A stretch of 64,000 nt of DNA from Flagellimonas ochracea (GCF_009903685.1 NZ_JAAABI010000003.1:284974-348973), one strand, 5' to 3'; shown: positions 8,949-19,533, numbered from the stretch's first letter. Notes: generated by a model not told the origin, from the letters alone. Translations and numbers: made by a program.

Positions 8949-10889
8949 TTATTCCGCAGTTTCCAACTCTTCTTTTTCAAAAGGTCTTTTGCCAAAGATT
9001 TTTTCTAAATCATCTTTAAATATAACCTCTTTTTCCAATAACCTTTCTGCCAGTTCAGTAAGCTTATCTTTATTTGCTTCCAATAATTTAATGGCCCGAT
9101 GGTATTCTTTTTCAATCATTTTTGATATTTCCATATCAATTGTTTGGGCCGTTTCTTCGCTGTAAGGTTTGGTGAACCCGTACTCGTTCTGTCCCGAGGA
9201 ATCATAATACGTGATATTGCCCAATTTATCATTCAGCCCATAAATGGTGACCATGGCCCTTGCTTGTTTGGTCACTTTTTCCAAATCGCTCAGCGCACCC
9301 GTCGAAATTTTATTGAAAATGACCTTTTCGGCGGCCCTTCCCCCCATAGTGGCGCACATTTCGTCCAACATTTGCTCTGGGCGTACAATAAGTCGCTCTT
9401 CTGGTAAATACCATGCAGCCCCCAGAGATTGTCCACGGGGTACTATGGTAACTTTTACCAAAGGTGCTGCATGCTCCAGCATCCAGCTTACCGTGGCGTG
9501 TCCCGCTTCATGAAAGGCAATGGTTTTCTTCTCTTCGGGAGTAATGATTTTATTTTTCTTTTCGAGTCCACCGACAATCCTATCGACGGCATCCAAAAAA
9601 TCCTGTTTGCCCACCGCCTTTTTCTCTTTTCTGGCTGCAATCAGGGCTGCTTCGTTACATACATTCGCAATGTCGGCACCGGAGAAACCGGGTGTTTGCT
9701 TTGCAAGAAAATCCAAATCTAGCGTTTCTGCAGTTTTTATTGGGCGTAAATGCACCTCAAAGATTTCTTTTCGCTCTCTAAGGTCTGGAAGATCCACATA
9801 GATTTGACGGTCAAATCGACCGGCACGCATCAATGCTTTGTCCAACACATCGGCCCTGTTGGTCGCCGCCAACACAATTACGTTGGTATTGGTGCCAAAA
9901 CCGTCCATTTCGGTCAACAGTTGATTGAGGGTGTTTTCACGTTCATCATTGGAGCCTGTAAAGTTGTTTTTTCCCCGAGCTCGTCCAATGGCGTCAATCT
10001 CATCAATAAATATGATGGCAGGGGATTTGTCCTTGGCCTGTTTGAACAGGTCACGTACCCTAGAAGCACCCACACCTACGAACATTTCCACAAAATCAGA
10101 ACCTGAAAGCGAAAAGAAGGGAACTTTGGCTTCGCCGGCAACGGCCTTTGCCAATAGTGTTTTACCAGTTCCCGGAGGCCCTACCAACAAGGCGCCTTTA
10201 GGAATTTTGCCCCCGAGTGAGGTGTATTTATCCGGATTTTTGAGGAATTCCACAATTTCTTGTACTTCCTCTTTGGCTCCTTCCAGTCCTGCAACATCTT
10301 TAAAAGAGGTGCGAGTATCTGTTTTTTCGTCAAACAGCTTGGCCTTGGATTTTCCAATGTTAAAAATTTGACCACCAGCGCCTCCTCCGGCCCCACCAGA
10401 CATCCGTCTCATGAGATAAATCCAAATGCCTATGATCAGTGCAAAAGGGAGCAAGGAAAGCAGGAGTTCACCGAGTACGTTTGATTCTGTGTCGAAATCA
10501 ACGATGGTATCTAGGTTGTTCTCCTTTTTTATGGTATTGATTTCGTCCTCAAAGTTTTGAAGGTCACCATAATCCAAGATATATTGGGGGATTTTCCCTG
10601 CTGAGAAATTAAAAGGTTTCTCTGCAACATCCTTATGAACATCTTTCTGTAAAGCTTCTTCCGTTAAGAAGACCTTTGCCTGTCTGGTATTGGTGATAAT
10701 GAGTATTTCAGCAATATCCCCGTTTCTCAGAAACTCTTGCAGTTCTGAGGTGGTAGTTTTTTCAGTGCTTGACAAACTACTTCCACCAAAGAATTGGAAG
10801 CCAATAATCAAGGCAATGACCACACCATAGACCCACCAGGAGCTAAAACGAGGTTTTTTCGGAGTATTCGAATTGTTTTCTTTTGCCAT
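8949..10889 (-). CDS. ftsH: ATP-dependent zinc metalloprotease FtsH
   Basis: This 646-residue membrane AAA+ protease degrades misfolded membrane proteins and short-lived regulators. The ATG at 10889 was chosen because the in-frame extension upstream lies inside rsfS. Order of domains: N-terminal helix (about 15-31), periplasmic domain, second helix (about 138-160), Walker A GPPGTGKT at 237-244, Walker [12 protein letters not shown], the SRH segment RAGRFDRQ, and the zinc site HEAGH at 460-464. The C-terminus is Glu-rich ([11 protein letters not shown]). It begins 5 bases after the rsfS stop, a coupling seen across Flavobacteriales. Confidence 0.97.
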   Translation of the reverse strand: MAKENNSNTPKKPRFSSWWVYGVVIALIIGFQFFGGSSLSSTEKTTTSELQEFLRNGDIAEILIITNTRQAKVFLTEEALQKDVHKDVAEKPFNFSAGKIPQYILDYGDLQNFEDEINTIKKENNLDTIVDFDTESNVLGELLLSLLPFALIIGIWIYLMRRMSGGAGGGAGGQIFNIGKSKAKLFDEKTDTRTSFKDVAGLEGAKEEVQEIVEFLKNPDKYTSLGGKIPKGALLVGPPGTGKTLLAKAVAGEAKVPFFSLSGSDFVEMFVGVGASRVRDLFKQAKDKSPAIIFIDEIDAIGRARGKNNFTGSNDERENTLNQLLTEMDGFGTNTNVIVLAATNRADVLDKALMRAGRFDRQIYVDLPDLRERKEIFEVHLRPIKTAETLDLDFLAKQTPGFSGADIANVCNEAALIAARKEKKAVGKQDFLDAVDRIVGGLEKKNKIITPEEKKTIAFHEAGHATVSWMLEHAAPLVKVTIVPRGQSLGAAWYLPEERLIVRPEQMLDEMCATMGGRAAEKVIFNKISTGALSDLEKVTKQARAMVTIYGLNDKLGNITYYDSSGQNEYGFTKPYSEETAQTIDMEISKMIEKEYHRAIKLLEANKDKLTELAERLLEKEVIFKDDLEKIFGKRPFEKEELETAE

Positions 10890-10894
10890 TTTTT

Positions 10895-11272
10895 TTAAGA
10901 ATTGTAGCTGCTCTCCACCATGGTGACCTTGGCATCTCCCCAAAGTCCTTCAATGTCGTAGAATTCCCTAATATGTTTTTGAAATACATGTACCACGACA
11001 TTTACATAATCCATCAGTACCCATTCCGCATTTTCGGAACCTTCTATGTGCCAAGGTTTGTCGTGGATGGCCTTACTGACCGTTTTTTGGATGGATGATA
11101 TGATAGCGTTTACATGCGTATTGGAAGTACCATTGCAGATAATGAAGTAATCACAGACCGTATTTTCAATTTCCCTAAGATCAAGTAGATTGACATCTAC
11201 CCCTTTAACTTCCTCTATCCCGTCTAAAATTAAGGCAATTAGCTCATCTGCACTAGCTTTCGTTTTCTGCAT
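10895..11272 (-). CDS. rsfS: ribosomal silencing factor RsfS
   Basis: This 125-residue protein is full-length for the RsfS/Iojap family, which binds ribosomal protein uL14 and blocks joining of the 30S and 50S subunits during starvation. Conserved stretches include VNLLDLREIENTVCDYFIIC, PWHIEG, WVLMDYVNVVVHVF and REFYDIEGLWGDA. It is the first gene of the rsfS-ftsH-LUD-cdsA-psd-ACBP operon. A -7-like box TAACTTTG lies at 11292-11299 on the minus strand, with no convincing TTTG upstream. Confidence 0.95.
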   Translation of the reverse strand: MQKTKASADELIALILDGIEEVKGVDVNLLDLREIENTVCDYFIICNGTSNTHVNAIISSIQKTVSKAIHDKPWHIEGSENAEWVLMDYVNVVVHVFQKHIREFYDIEGLWGDAKVTMVESSYNS

Positions 11273-11354
11273 TCAAAAATTTTAGTTTTTACAAAGTTAT
11301 ATTTTTTTTGTTTTCTTAGCCCCAGATTTTAACATATCAATAAAGCCTACCACA

Positions 11355-12098
11355 TTGGGAGAACACTTTCAAATAATCAAACTTGATGCCACGGACTCCA
11401 CGAACCAGTATTTAAAGAATTTGGTTGTGACGAAACCCCTTGAAGATTATACTGTGGTCATAACGCCCAATCAGCTTAAAGGTAGAGGTCAGATGGGTTC
11501 GCAATGGCAATCTGAGGCTGGTAAAAACCTAACATTCAGTTTTTTAAAAAAATTTGATGCGCTAAGGGTAGAACACCAGTTTAATTTGAACATCTGTGCT
11601 TCGTTAACAATCTGCGAGGTTCTTGGGCTACACGGAGTTCCTAATTTAAAAGTGAAATGGCCAAACGACATTATGTCAGGTTCCTCTAAGATATGTGGTA
11701 TATTGATAGAAAACATGCTCAGGGGTCGTTATGTGAGCTATTCGATAATTGGTATTGGGTTAAATGTGAACCAGACTTCGTTCCAAAATTTGGAAAAGGC
11801 ATCTTCCTTGAAATCATTGGTGGGCAAATCTTTTGATTTGGATGATCTATTGCATGATGTCATGAGGCAACTGAAACACCATTTTAGCGAAATTGAAACA
11901 AAAACGGTGACCCAAATGTTGCCGGCTTATGAACGTTTGCTTTTCCGAAAGGACAAACCCTCCACATTCAAGGACAATGAGGGTGCAGTTTTTATGGGTT
12001 TTATAAGAAGAATTGCACCTAATGGCAAACTAGTAGTGGAATTGGAGGATTCCAAAATTAGAGAATTTGACCTGAAACAAGTTACACTATTGTACTAA
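11355..12098 (+). CDS. birA: biotin--[acetyl-CoA-carboxylase] ligase, monofunctional
   Basis: This 247-residue protein activates biotin as biotinyl-AMP and attaches it to the biotin carboxyl carrier protein. Visible motifs are DSTNQYLK, GRGQMGSQW (biotin/adenylate loop), KVKWPNDIM and GILIEN. There is no N-terminal DNA-binding domain, so unlike E. coli BirA it cannot act as the biotin-operon repressor. The start is TTG, as there is no in-frame ATG nearby. It is divergent from rsfS and ends one base before the convergent SRPBCC gene. Confidence 0.93.
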   Translation: MGEHFQIIKLDATDSTNQYLKNLVVTKPLEDYTVVITPNQLKGRGQMGSQWQSEAGKNLTFSFLKKFDALRVEHQFNLNICASLTICEVLGLHGVPNLKVKWPNDIMSGSSKICGILIENMLRGRYVSYSIIGIGLNVNQTSFQNLEKASSLKSLVGKSFDLDDLLHDVMRQLKHHFSEIETKTVTQMLPAYERLLFRKDKPSTFKDNEGAVFMGFIRRIAPNGKLVVELEDSKIREFDLKQVTLLY

Positions 12099-12099
12099 G

Positions 12100-12492
12100 C
12101 TAGATTTTATCCATATTGGACGATAGAGTCTCCATGAAGTTGGTTATGGGCGATTTTATCATCATGGCCATCATGGCATTGAACTGCCCCTCGAAACTAA
12201 GGGCCACTTCGCTCTCATTTTCACTAAGGGCCGTAATATCACCAGTTAAGGTAAATGGCAATTTATCACTGGCCGCGCCCAGAACCACTTTCTCGTTGGG
12301 GTACTGTTCTTTTAGCTGCAAAACGATTTCCGGCATCCCTTTGAGCGCAAATTTGAACGTTTTTTCATCCAATACTTCAAATTTGTCAATATTGTCGGGC
12401 ATTAGGGTTTCAAAGTTTTTGATTTCAGTTAAAAATTCAAATACTTCTTTGTCGCTTTTGGCTACTTTCTTTTTAGAGGCTTCGATGTGCAT
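12100..12492 (-). CDS. SRPBCC (START-like) family protein
   Basis: This 130-residue protein fits a small helix-grip (SRPBCC) fold: ASKKKVAKSDKEVFEFL at the start, central beta-strands, and a long C-terminal helix (MMAMMIKSPITNFMETLSSNM). Members bind hydrophobic ligands or act as cyclase-like folds; no ligand is evident. It follows pyrE with a 9-base gap, an arrangement common in this family of bacteria, but no functional link to pyrimidine synthesis can be claimed. Confidence 0.75.
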   Translation of the reverse strand: MHIEASKKKVAKSDKEVFEFLTEIKNFETLMPDNIDKFEVLDEKTFKFALKGMPEIVLQLKEQYPNEKVVLGAASDKLPFTLTGDITALSENESEVALSFEGQFNAMMAMMIKSPITNFMETLSSNMDKI

Positions 12493-12501
12493 TATGTTAT
12501 A

Positions 12502-13140
12502 TTATTTCCACTCTTGCGGATTCGACTTCCATTGCAAAAGGGTTTGTAATTGTGATTCTTTGATATAATGAGTTTCAGAGGCTTGCTCGATTAAATGTTC
12601 ATAATCGGATAGTGTGTGGAGTTCCACTCCTTCTTCTTCAAAATTGGAAGTGGCAATCGGAAATCCGTACGTGAAAATGGCAATCATACCTTTTACGTTG
12701 GCATTTTGTGCCCTTAGTGCCCTTACTGCATTTAAGCTACTTTTCCCGGTGCTGATGAGATCTTCAATAACCACTACGTTCTGACCAGCTTGAAGATATC
12801 CTTCAATTTGGTTCTGTCTTCCATGGGACTTTGCCTCAGGCCGCACATATATGAAGGGTAATCCAAGAGCTTCTGCCACCAAAATTCCAATGCCAATGGC
12901 ACCAGTGGCGACCCCAGCGATTACATCGGGTTTTCCGTATAGCGTTTCCACTTGTTTGGCCATTTCCTCCCGAACAAAATTCCTTATCTCTGGATAAGAG
13001 AGCATAATTCTGTTATCGCAATAAATTGGCGATTTCCAGCCAGAAGCCCACGTAAATGGATTTTCGGGTTCCAACTTAATTGCATTAATTTGCAGCAGTA
13101 GTTCGGCAGTTTTTTTTGCTGTTCCCTTCTCTAAAACCAT
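12502..13140 (-). CDS. pyrE: orotate phosphoribosyltransferase
   Basis: This 212-residue enzyme condenses orotate with PRPP to give orotidine monophosphate in de novo pyrimidine synthesis. The PRPP loop is [18 protein letters not shown], preceded by [11 protein letters not shown] with the catalytic flexible loop, and [20 protein letters not shown] lies near the N-terminus. Size is standard. Its start codon lies only 7 bases from the divergent NUDIX start codon, so promoter elements must overlap the neighbouring coding region. Confidence 0.97.
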   Translation of the reverse strand: MVLEKGTAKKTAELLLQINAIKLEPENPFTWASGWKSPIYCDNRIMLSYPEIRNFVREEMAKQVETLYGKPDVIAGVATGAIGIGILVAEALGLPFIYVRPEAKSHGRQNQIEGYLQAGQNVVVIEDLISTGKSSLNAVRALRAQNANVKGMIAIFTYGFPIATSNFEEEGVELHTLSDYEHLIEQASETHYIKESQLQTLLQWKSNPQEWK

Positions 13141-13147
13141 TGCGCAA

Positions 13148-13747
13148 ATGTATGAAGTTTTTGTTAATGAATCTCAACTGATCTTAACGAACAAACGACC
13201 TAAAAAATCCAATGGACATCTTTTTTCCATGGATGGTGATTCCATTTTGAAGGCCATAGATTCTTTGGCCAAGGGAAAGCTTGAAAAGGCATACTTGTAT
13301 CATCCCGATGAAGACAAAATATTGGATATTTTCATGCACAAGATTCCGGTTGCGGTTGCCGGGGGAGGTTTTGTAACCAATAAAAAGGGAAAGATACTTT
13401 TTATTTTTAGGAATGGCAGATGGGACTTGCCCAAAGGGAAAGTTGATAAAGGGGAATCCATTGAAGATGCCGCTATAAGGGAGGTTGAGGAGGAAACCGG
13501 GGTGAAGGGACTTAAAATTGAAAAATTTTTAAGAACCACTTATCACATTTTTAGAAGAAATGGGGAATATAGACTGAAGCAGACACATTGGTTCGCAATG
13601 TCCACTAAGTTTAAGGGAAAATTAGTGGCAGAAAAGTCTGAGGGTATCAAGAAGGTGAAGTGGAAAGGTCCAAAAAAAACCAAAAAGGCGTTGAAGAAAT
13701 CATACCACAACATTAAAATATTGTTTGATGATCGGCCTAGCTCTTGA
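13148..13747 (+). CDS. NUDIX hydrolase
   Basis: This 199-residue protein has the NUDIX box [20 protein letters not shown] ending in TG, which binds Mg2+ and cleaves nucleoside diphosphate-linked substrates. The N-terminal 60 residues ([16 protein letters not shown]...YLYHPDEDK) form a small domain shared by the Bacteroidota proteins of this kind. The substrate is not predictable. Its last 11 bases overlap the convergent M14 peptidase gene. Confidence 0.9.
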   Translation: MYEVFVNESQLILTNKRPKKSNGHLFSMDGDSILKAIDSLAKGKLEKAYLYHPDEDKILDIFMHKIPVAVAGGGFVTNKKGKILFIFRNGRWDLPKGKVDKGESIEDAAIREVEEETGVKGLKIEKFLRTTYHIFRRNGEYRLKQTHWFAMSTKFKGKLVAEKSEGIKKVKWKGPKKTKKALKKSYHNIKILFDDRPSS

Positions 13748-15545
13748 CCAAAATTCCTGCCGCTTCGCTTCCCTTGCCAATACGATAAACGGGATAATTA
13801 CGGTAGGCGCTTTCCAAATATTTGGAATGTTGGTAAATCCAATCCAATTGCGCATACCAATTTTGTGCGAACTCAAAATCGGATTCTTTCTTATTCAAAA
13901 ACGATTGTAGCAATACCGAATCTTTTTGAAGCATTTTCAATGCCAAATCTTCAAAAACATAGGGTGAAAATCCTTCTTTCCGCTGCAGAACGGTATCAAA
14001 AAAGTTCCAGTTAAAAAAAGAATCCACACCTTGGGGCTCCAATGTTTCCAATAAATACCTAATGCCGGGTTGATTGGTTGGGATGACAAGGTCACCGACC
14101 CTGAATTTGATATCTCGGATATGTTTTTCAACCGTAGTGTTGTAATGCAGGTAATGGCCTTCATAGGGCATTTTTCGAGTTTCGAAATCGGCTATCCTGT
14201 AAGATTCCACGGTAAGCACCGTATCCTGTTGCAATGCTGTGTATTCAATCTGATTGGCATCCAACCGTTCCACAATTTTGTGCCATCCTTGTTTGAGGAT
14301 ATATGCTTCGGGAATCTGAACGGTATCAACAGGCACAAAATAGTTGTAATAGGTCGTTTCCTTGGTAAAAGGTTTGGAACGATCATATTTCAGTCTTGGC
14401 CATCCAGTGACATCACTCTCTAGTTGCTCTGCTTCATAACCTTTAAAGTTGAGTGTGGATGTTTTTGTACTGTCCACTTTCCAGTTGAAATAATATTCGG
14501 AAAGGGCAAGATTATCATTCAAAGTCTCCTCGCGCAAGGATTTAATTGTTTTATAGTCTTCTTCCACAACTTCCATTAGGCTATGCATTAATTGATAGGT
14601 GCCCTCCACGCGTTGCTTGTATGGTTTGAGCATATGTGTTTCCACCATAAGGCCCAGGGTGTTCCAAAGTGTGGCATATCCTGTGGAATATCGGGGATGG
14701 TCCAAAAACTGACTGAAACCATACTCAGGAGGTCTATTGAAGACATTTACATATGGGGTGATGTCCCACCCGTTATCCATAAGGGACGACTCAAGGTTGG
14801 GTCTAAATTCTTGGTTCAGATATTTGCCAAGCTCGCCACCCATTTTGTTGTGCTGTGTGAACAAGTGTGTCAGGGAATACTGATAATCAGCACCATTGCT
14901 CACGTGGTTTTCCACAAAAACATCGGGTTTGACTGTATGGAAAATTTGGGTGAAGGTTTTGGCATTTTTGGAATCGAGTTTAACAAAATCCCGATTTAAG
15001 TCATAATTCTGTGCATTTCCCCGAAAACCATATTCCGAAGGTCCATTTTGGTTTACCCGAGTAGTGGAATTTCTGTTGAGAGCCCCTCCCACATTGTAAA
15101 TGGGTATGGTTACCAAAATGGTGTTTTTTGGACGCTCCAAAATTTTTGTGGCCAAATCACGGTAGAGTAGCATAGTGGCATCAATACCGTCACTTTCACC
15201 AGGGTGGATTCCATTGTTGATCAGTATTATAGCCTTTTCTTGGCGGACATGATCAAGGTTAAAATCACCATCTGGATTAAAGGTGACCATATGCAAGGGA
15301 TACCCACTATCCGTTTCTCCAATAGTCTGAATATTTATTTCTGGAAAGTCTTGAGCCAGTTTTTTGTAATAGGTTATGGCATCTTCATAGGTTGCCGTTT
15401 CTTTTTTGTTCGAAACTTCATAAAATGTTTGGTAAGACGAAGTGGCATCTTGAGTTGTTGTTTCGCAGGATATTAACAGGGGCAACAACAAAAGGGGGAT
15501 AATATATTTCAAGATAGTAGGTTGATAAATGGGGGAATACATCAA
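13737..15545 (-). CDS. M14-family zinc carboxypeptidase lipoprotein
   Basis: This 602-residue protein has a hydrophobic N-terminus ending in a lipobox (LLISC, Cys27), so it is an envelope lipoprotein. The zinc site pattern is clear: GIHPGESDG (HxxE) followed about 100 residues later by [12 protein letters not shown] with the third ligand. [13 protein letters not shown] and the [15 protein letters not shown] segment are typical of substrate-binding Arg/Asn residues in M14 enzymes. The C-terminal 250 residues are a family-specific extension. It is likely a peptide scavenging or cell-wall peptide enzyme; the exact substrate is unknown. Confidence 0.88.
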   Translation of the reverse strand: MMYSPIYQPTILKYIIPLLLLPLLISCETTTQDATSSYQTFYEVSNKKETATYEDAITYYKKLAQDFPEINIQTIGETDSGYPLHMVTFNPDGDFNLDHVRQEKAIILINNGIHPGESDGIDATMLLYRDLATKILERPKNTILVTIPIYNVGGALNRNSTTRVNQNGPSEYGFRGNAQNYDLNRDFVKLDSKNAKTFTQIFHTVKPDVFVENHVSNGADYQYSLTHLFTQHNKMGGELGKYLNQEFRPNLESSLMDNGWDITPYVNVFNRPPEYGFSQFLDHPRYSTGYATLWNTLGLMVETHMLKPYKQRVEGTYQLMHSLMEVVEEDYKTIKSLREETLNDNLALSEYYFNWKVDSTKTSTLNFKGYEAEQLESDVTGWPRLKYDRSKPFTKETTYYNYFVPVDTVQIPEAYILKQGWHKIVERLDANQIEYTALQQDTVLTVESYRIADFETRKMPYEGHYLHYNTTVEKHIRDIKFRVGDLVIPTNQPGIRYLLETLEPQGVDSFFNWNFFDTVLQRKEGFSPYVFEDLALKMLQKDSVLLQSFLNKKESDFEFAQNWYAQLDWIYQHSKYLESAYRNYPVYRIGKGSEAAGILVKS

Positions 15546-15587
15546 AATAAATGTTCTTTCTTGAAGTAAAAATAGGGAATATTGCGG

Positions 15588-16001
15588 TTATGAGGCCATG
15601 TCTATCATTTCAAGGTCTGAATCGTCTATTTTGCAAATGGGTTTGTTCTTGAAGTTGATATGGTGTGGAAAGTTTGGTTTTAGTTCTACCCACCGTTGAT
15701 AATCCGAAGGATCTATGGACGATGTGATGATGTTTATGATTATTTTTTCTGAAAAATCAAGAGTTGCAAATTCTTTTAAAAAGTCCCATCCGTCCATTAT
15801 GGGCATATTGATGTCCAAAAAAATAATATCTGGAATGGACTGACCGAACTCTTTTCTTTTTTTGATGTTTTCCAAAGCGGTCTGTCCGTTTTCAAAAACT
15901 TGAATGTCTTCACAAGCAACAACCAACTTCAACATTTTTTTAATGCCAAAAACAGTTATAGGGTCATCATCGACGATAAACAGGCTGTTAATCTTCTTCA
16001 T
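15588..16001 (-). CDS. stand-alone response regulator receiver protein
   Basis: The ATG at 16001 gives MKKINSLFIVDDDP, a canonical receiver start; the longer in-frame option adds 15 residues inside the kinase gene. The 137-residue protein consists of a single receiver domain with acidic triad DDD at 11-13, phospho-acceptor Asp63 in FLDINMPIMDG, the conserved Ser/Thr in IITSS and Lys in NKP. There is no output domain, so it probably acts by protein-protein interaction. It overlaps the upstream kinase gene by 14 bases, which strongly suggests they form one two-component pair. Confidence 0.9.
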   Translation of the reverse strand: MKKINSLFIVDDDPITVFGIKKMLKLVVACEDIQVFENGQTALENIKKRKEFGQSIPDIIFLDINMPIMDGWDFLKEFATLDFSEKIIINIITSSIDPSDYQRWVELKPNFPHHINFKNKPICKIDDSDLEMIDMAS

Positions 16002-17988
16002 TGAAATATACGTTGAATGTGGTCCCAAAACCTTCTTTGCTCTCAATGCTTATGGTTCCGCCCATGGCCTCCATTTGGTTCTTTACGATATATAGCCCGA
16101 GACCTCTTGAGTCTTTACGGTTATGAAAGGTTTTGTACATGCCAAAAATTTTGTCGCCATGTTTGTTCAAATCCAATCCTAGGCCATTATCAGATATGGT
16201 TAAAAGCGTTTTGTTTTTCAATCTGGCTGCATGGAATTTTATTATGGGCTTCCTTTCTTGGCTTTTATATTTTACCGCGTTGGTGACCAGATTTAGAAGA
16301 ATGCTCTCCAGATAAGAGGGCACACAGAATACAGTTGAATCTTTCGGAATGTTGTTGATAATTTTTACATTGTTCTGCCGTAATAAAACAGTTAGGTTTT
16401 GAAGTACCTTATCCAACACACCATTAAGGTTCAAGTGGCTTTTCTCCAGATTTATGTTGGTATTAATGGCGACCACTTCATTGAGGTCTTCCAGGGTCAA
16501 CATCAAATTATCTGAGGCCTGCGTCAACATTTTCAATATTTGCCGCTTTTCTGATTCGTTGTCTTCCTTTTTGAGAAATTGCAACAACATGGAAAAGTTG
16601 GCGGAATGGGAGCGCAGGTTGTGCGAAACAATATGGGCGAAATTTATCAACTTCTTGTTCTGTATTGAGGTCACGTTGATCAAGTTCCGTAGCTGATCCT
16701 CTTTTTTCTTCAGATGGGTAATATCCATACTGATTCCAATAAGCCCATTAACATTGCCTTCCAAGTCCAGCAGAGGAATTTTTGATGTTAAAAAATTAGT
16801 GGCTGTGCCATCTTTTTTGGTCCCAATGGTTTCTTTTCCGATTAATGGCTTCATGGTGCGCATCACTTCCAGGTCTTCATCTCTGGACATTTGGGCCGCT
16901 TTTGTGTCATAAAGGTCAAAGTCGTTTTTACCGATAAGCTCTTCTTTTGTTTTTCCCACATAATCACACTCTGCTTTATTGACCAATACTTTCTTTGAAT
17001 CTTTGTCCTTGACAAAAACATTAAGGGGTAAGTGGTTGATCAAGGTTGTCATCAAACGCTCATTTTCCTCGCGTTGAATTTCTGTCATGACCTGTTCGTG
17101 AATGTCCTGAAAAGTTCCAAACAGCTTTATCACAGCACCATTCTCGGTTATCGGTTTACCAGAGGCTTTCACCCACTTTTCATTTCCTTTGTTAGTTACT
17201 ATAACCAATCTTTCACTGAATGGGGTCCCTTCTTCAAGGGCTTTGTGAAACAGCATGGAAATCTTATTCCTGCTAAATCCTTTCTTATAGTACTCGATAC
17301 CTTCGTTTACTCTCGGAAGATAAGAGGAGGGAACTTCGTGAATTTTTTTGGTTTCTTCGCACCAAAAAAGCTGTTCAGTGGCAATATCATATTCCCAACA
17401 ACCCACCTTGGCCACTTCCGATTTTTCCTTGAATAGCGTTTTGATCCGATCAAGCTCGAGTTCATTTTCCACAATTTTGGTGATATCATCGGTTTGGATG
17501 ATGGTTCCGAGCACATTCTCCTTATCATCGAACCAAGGAGAAAATGTGCTCTCGAACCAACAGGTTGTACCGTCCAAAGTTGTTTTATGCCTCAAAGAGC
17601 CTGATTCAAAATTTGACAAAAGGTTATCCAAGGCACGCTCGGATATGTCCTCATGCAAGGCAAATAACATATGGATATGTTTGCCAATTAGCTTCTTTTG
17701 GTCTTCACTAAAAAGATTTAACCAAGAGTCTGAAGCTCCAACCAATATTTGTTTTCTATTGACCAATGCTGTTGCTTTGGGCAGTTGCTTAAGCAAATAA
17801 TCTGTGGTTATGGTTTTGGCGGCTTTCAATACAGGGGGATAACTTTTTATTTTGATTCTATAAGAATTTTCATACCAAAATAGAAGTATTGGCCTTTCGT
17901 CCTTATTTAATGTTGTGAATGGGTGGAAATATGTTGTTTTTATCCCTTTTGACAAGGTTTGCCAAATGGATAAATAGGATTTTGCCAA
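15988..17988 (-). CDS. cytosolic multi-PAS sensor histidine kinase
   Basis: This 666-residue kinase has no transmembrane segments. About three PAS domains are visible: roughly 70-175 (ends GTIIQTDDITKIVE), 190-300 (ends GTFQDIHEQV) and 310-425 (ends IGISMDITHLKKK). These are followed by a dimerisation helix with H-box FAHIVSHNLRSH, phospho-His probably H456. The ATPase domain has N-box LVTNAVKYK, G1 DNGLG at 600-604 and G2 RGLGLYIV. This architecture fits detection of a diffusible cytoplasmic or membrane-permeant signal; the ligand is unknown. Its partner is the receiver protein encoded immediately downstream. Confidence 0.9.
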   Translation of the reverse strand: MAKSYLSIWQTLSKGIKTTYFHPFTTLNKDERPILLFWYENSYRIKIKSYPPVLKAAKTITTDYLLKQLPKATALVNRKQILVGASDSWLNLFSEDQKKLIGKHIHMLFALHEDISERALDNLLSNFESGSLRHKTTLDGTTCWFESTFSPWFDDKENVLGTIIQTDDITKIVENELELDRIKTLFKEKSEVAKVGCWEYDIATEQLFWCEETKKIHEVPSSYLPRVNEGIEYYKKGFSRNKISMLFHKALEEGTPFSERLVIVTNKGNEKWVKASGKPITENGAVIKLFGTFQDIHEQVMTEIQREENERLMTTLINHLPLNVFVKDKDSKKVLVNKAECDYVGKTKEELIGKNDFDLYDTKAAQMSRDEDLEVMRTMKPLIGKETIGTKKDGTATNFLTSKIPLLDLEGNVNGLIGISMDITHLKKKEDQLRNLINVTSIQNKKLINFAHIVSHNLRSHSANFSMLLQFLKKEDNESEKRQILKMLTQASDNLMLTLEDLNEVVAINTNINLEKSHLNLNGVLDKVLQNLTVLLRQNNVKIINNIPKDSTVFCVPSYLESILLNLVTNAVKYKSQERKPIIKFHAARLKNKTLLTISDNGLGLDLNKHGDKIFGMYKTFHNRKDSRGLGLYIVKNQMEAMGGTISIESKEGFGTTFNVYFNEED

Positions 17989-17991
17989 GAA

Positions 17992-18450
17992 TCACTTTTT
18001 TATCACCACGGTATCGGGCACCAATACTGTATAATCGCCGCCGTTCCGGATAACATCTCTAACAATGGAAGAACTGATGTATGATTTTCCAGATGAGGTC
18101 AACAGAAATACAGTCTCAATTTCAGAAAGTTTTCTGTTAGTGTGCGCAATGGCCTTTTCAAACTCAAAATCTGCAGGATTTCGCAATCCCCTGAGGATAA
18201 AATTGGCATCCACCTTTTTGCAAAAATCCACAGTGAGACCCTCGTAGGTCACTACTTTTATTTTAGGTTCATCTTTAAACGCATCTTCAATGAATTTTTT
18301 ACGCTCTTCAAGACTGAACATGTATTTTTTGTCGGCATTTAACCCTATAGCAATAAGGAGCTCATCAAAAAGCGTTATCCCTCTGGTGATAATGTCATAA
18401 TGCCCCAAGGTCAGTGGGTCAAAAGATCCGGGAAAAATGGCGCGTCTCAT
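17992..18450 (-). CDS. coaD: phosphopantetheine adenylyltransferase
   Basis: This 152-residue enzyme catalyses the fourth step of coenzyme A synthesis, transfer of AMP to 4'-phosphopantetheine. The nucleotidyltransferase motif FPGSFDPLTLGHYDI and the KSYISSSIVRDV segment (the family ISSTxVR pattern) are intact, and the RGLRNPADFEFE region is conserved. Size is typical. It lies 3 bases upstream of the kinase gene and downstream of ddl on the same strand. Confidence 0.97.
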   Translation of the reverse strand: MRRAIFPGSFDPLTLGHYDIITRGITLFDELLIAIGLNADKKYMFSLEERKKFIEDAFKDEPKIKVVTYEGLTVDFCKKVDANFILRGLRNPADFEFEKAIAHTNRKLSEIETVFLLTSSGKSYISSSIVRDVIRNGGDYTVLVPDTVVIKK

Positions 18451-18482
18451 GGTTTGGCAGTTTATCCAAAAATACAGATTTT

Positions 18483-19454
18483 CTACGGCAATGCTTCCTC
18501 AATGGCGCTTGAAAACAATTCCTTTAAAGAGATTCCTGCTGCCTTGGCCTGTTTGGGCAATATGCTTTCTTCGGTAAGACCGGGTATAGTATTTACTTCC
18601 AAAAGATAGGGCTCGTCTCCGATAAAGATAAATTCACTTCGGGTGTACCCCTTAAACCCAAGAACTTTATAAATAAATGCTGCCAGCTTACGCACATTGG
18701 CTTCTTTTATTGAGGATATTCTGGCCGGGGTAATTTCCTGTGATTTTCCAAGATATTTGGCCTCAAAATCAAAAAAATCGTTTTCTGAAACAATTTCGGT
18801 GATGGGAAGCACCTTTACCTGCCCTTGATACGTAATGACCCCTACGGAAACCTCAACACCATCTAAGAAAGATTCTATCAAAACCTGATCGTCCTCGGTT
18901 AACGCCTTTTCAATGGCCCCTTTTAATTCCTTTTTTTTGTACACCTTGGATATCCCATAGCTGCTGCCCGCTCGGTTGGCCTTGACAAAACAGGGCAACC
19001 CTACTTTGTCCACGATACCATCTTCGTCAATGGTTTGTCCTTTATCCAAAAAATATGAAGTGGCACAGGGAATGCCATGGGGTTTTAGCACACTCAATAA
19101 ATCCCTTTTATTAAAAGAAAGAGCAGCTTGGTAGTGATTACACGAGGTTTGCGGAACACCCACGAGCTCAAAATAGGCCTGAAGCAATCCATCTTCCCCA
19201 GGAGTTCCATGGATGGCATTGAACACACAGTCAAATTGGATTTTCTCTGTCGCTTGTATGCTAAAATCCGAGCGATCCACGGGAAATTCCTTGCCATTTT
19301 CATCCAAAAAAAACCATTTCTCTTTTGATATGATAATACGGTATGGATGGTAAACTTCTCGGTCCAAATGCTGGTAGACCACATTTCCGCTTTTAATGGA
19401 AATATCATACTCACTCGAATAACCGCCCATAACAATGGCAATGTTCTTTTTCAT
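18483..19454 (-). CDS. ddl: D-alanine--D-alanine ligase
   Basis: This 323-residue ATP-grasp enzyme makes D-Ala-D-Ala for peptidoglycan precursors. The start at 19454 (MKKNIAIVMGGYSSEYDIS) matches the family N-terminus. Further motifs are FNAIHGTPGEDG, CFVKANRAGSSYGISKV, VLIESFLDGVEVSVGV and YLLEVNTIPGLTEESILPK, with the ATP/Mg and D-Ala binding residues. The divergent neighbour encodes a PASTA protein, so two cell-wall related genes sit back to back. Confidence 0.97.
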   Translation of the reverse strand: MKKNIAIVMGGYSSEYDISIKSGNVVYQHLDREVYHPYRIIISKEKWFFLDENGKEFPVDRSDFSIQATEKIQFDCVFNAIHGTPGEDGLLQAYFELVGVPQTSCNHYQAALSFNKRDLLSVLKPHGIPCATSYFLDKGQTIDEDGIVDKVGLPCFVKANRAGSSYGISKVYKKKELKGAIEKALTEDDQVLIESFLDGVEVSVGVITYQGQVKVLPITEIVSENDFFDFEAKYLGKSQEITPARISSIKEANVRKLAAFIYKVLGFKGYTRSEFIFIGDEPYLLEVNTIPGLTEESILPKQAKAAGISLKELFSSAIEEALP

Positions 19455-19506
19455 CCGCCTGTCGAATATCACTTTGTCAAAGTAAAGAAAAAAGGACTGG
19501 CTTTCC

Positions 19507-19514
19507 TATATTTG
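19507..19514 (+). promoter_or_regulatory. candidate -7 box for the PASTA-rluD transcript
   Basis: TATATTTG fits the bacteroidetal -7 consensus TAnnTTTG and lies 19 bases before the PASTA gene start. No TTTG is found at the usual upstream spacing, so the assignment is tentative. Confidence 0.35.
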
Positions 19515-19533
19515 TTCCCATAAGGCTTCGTGC

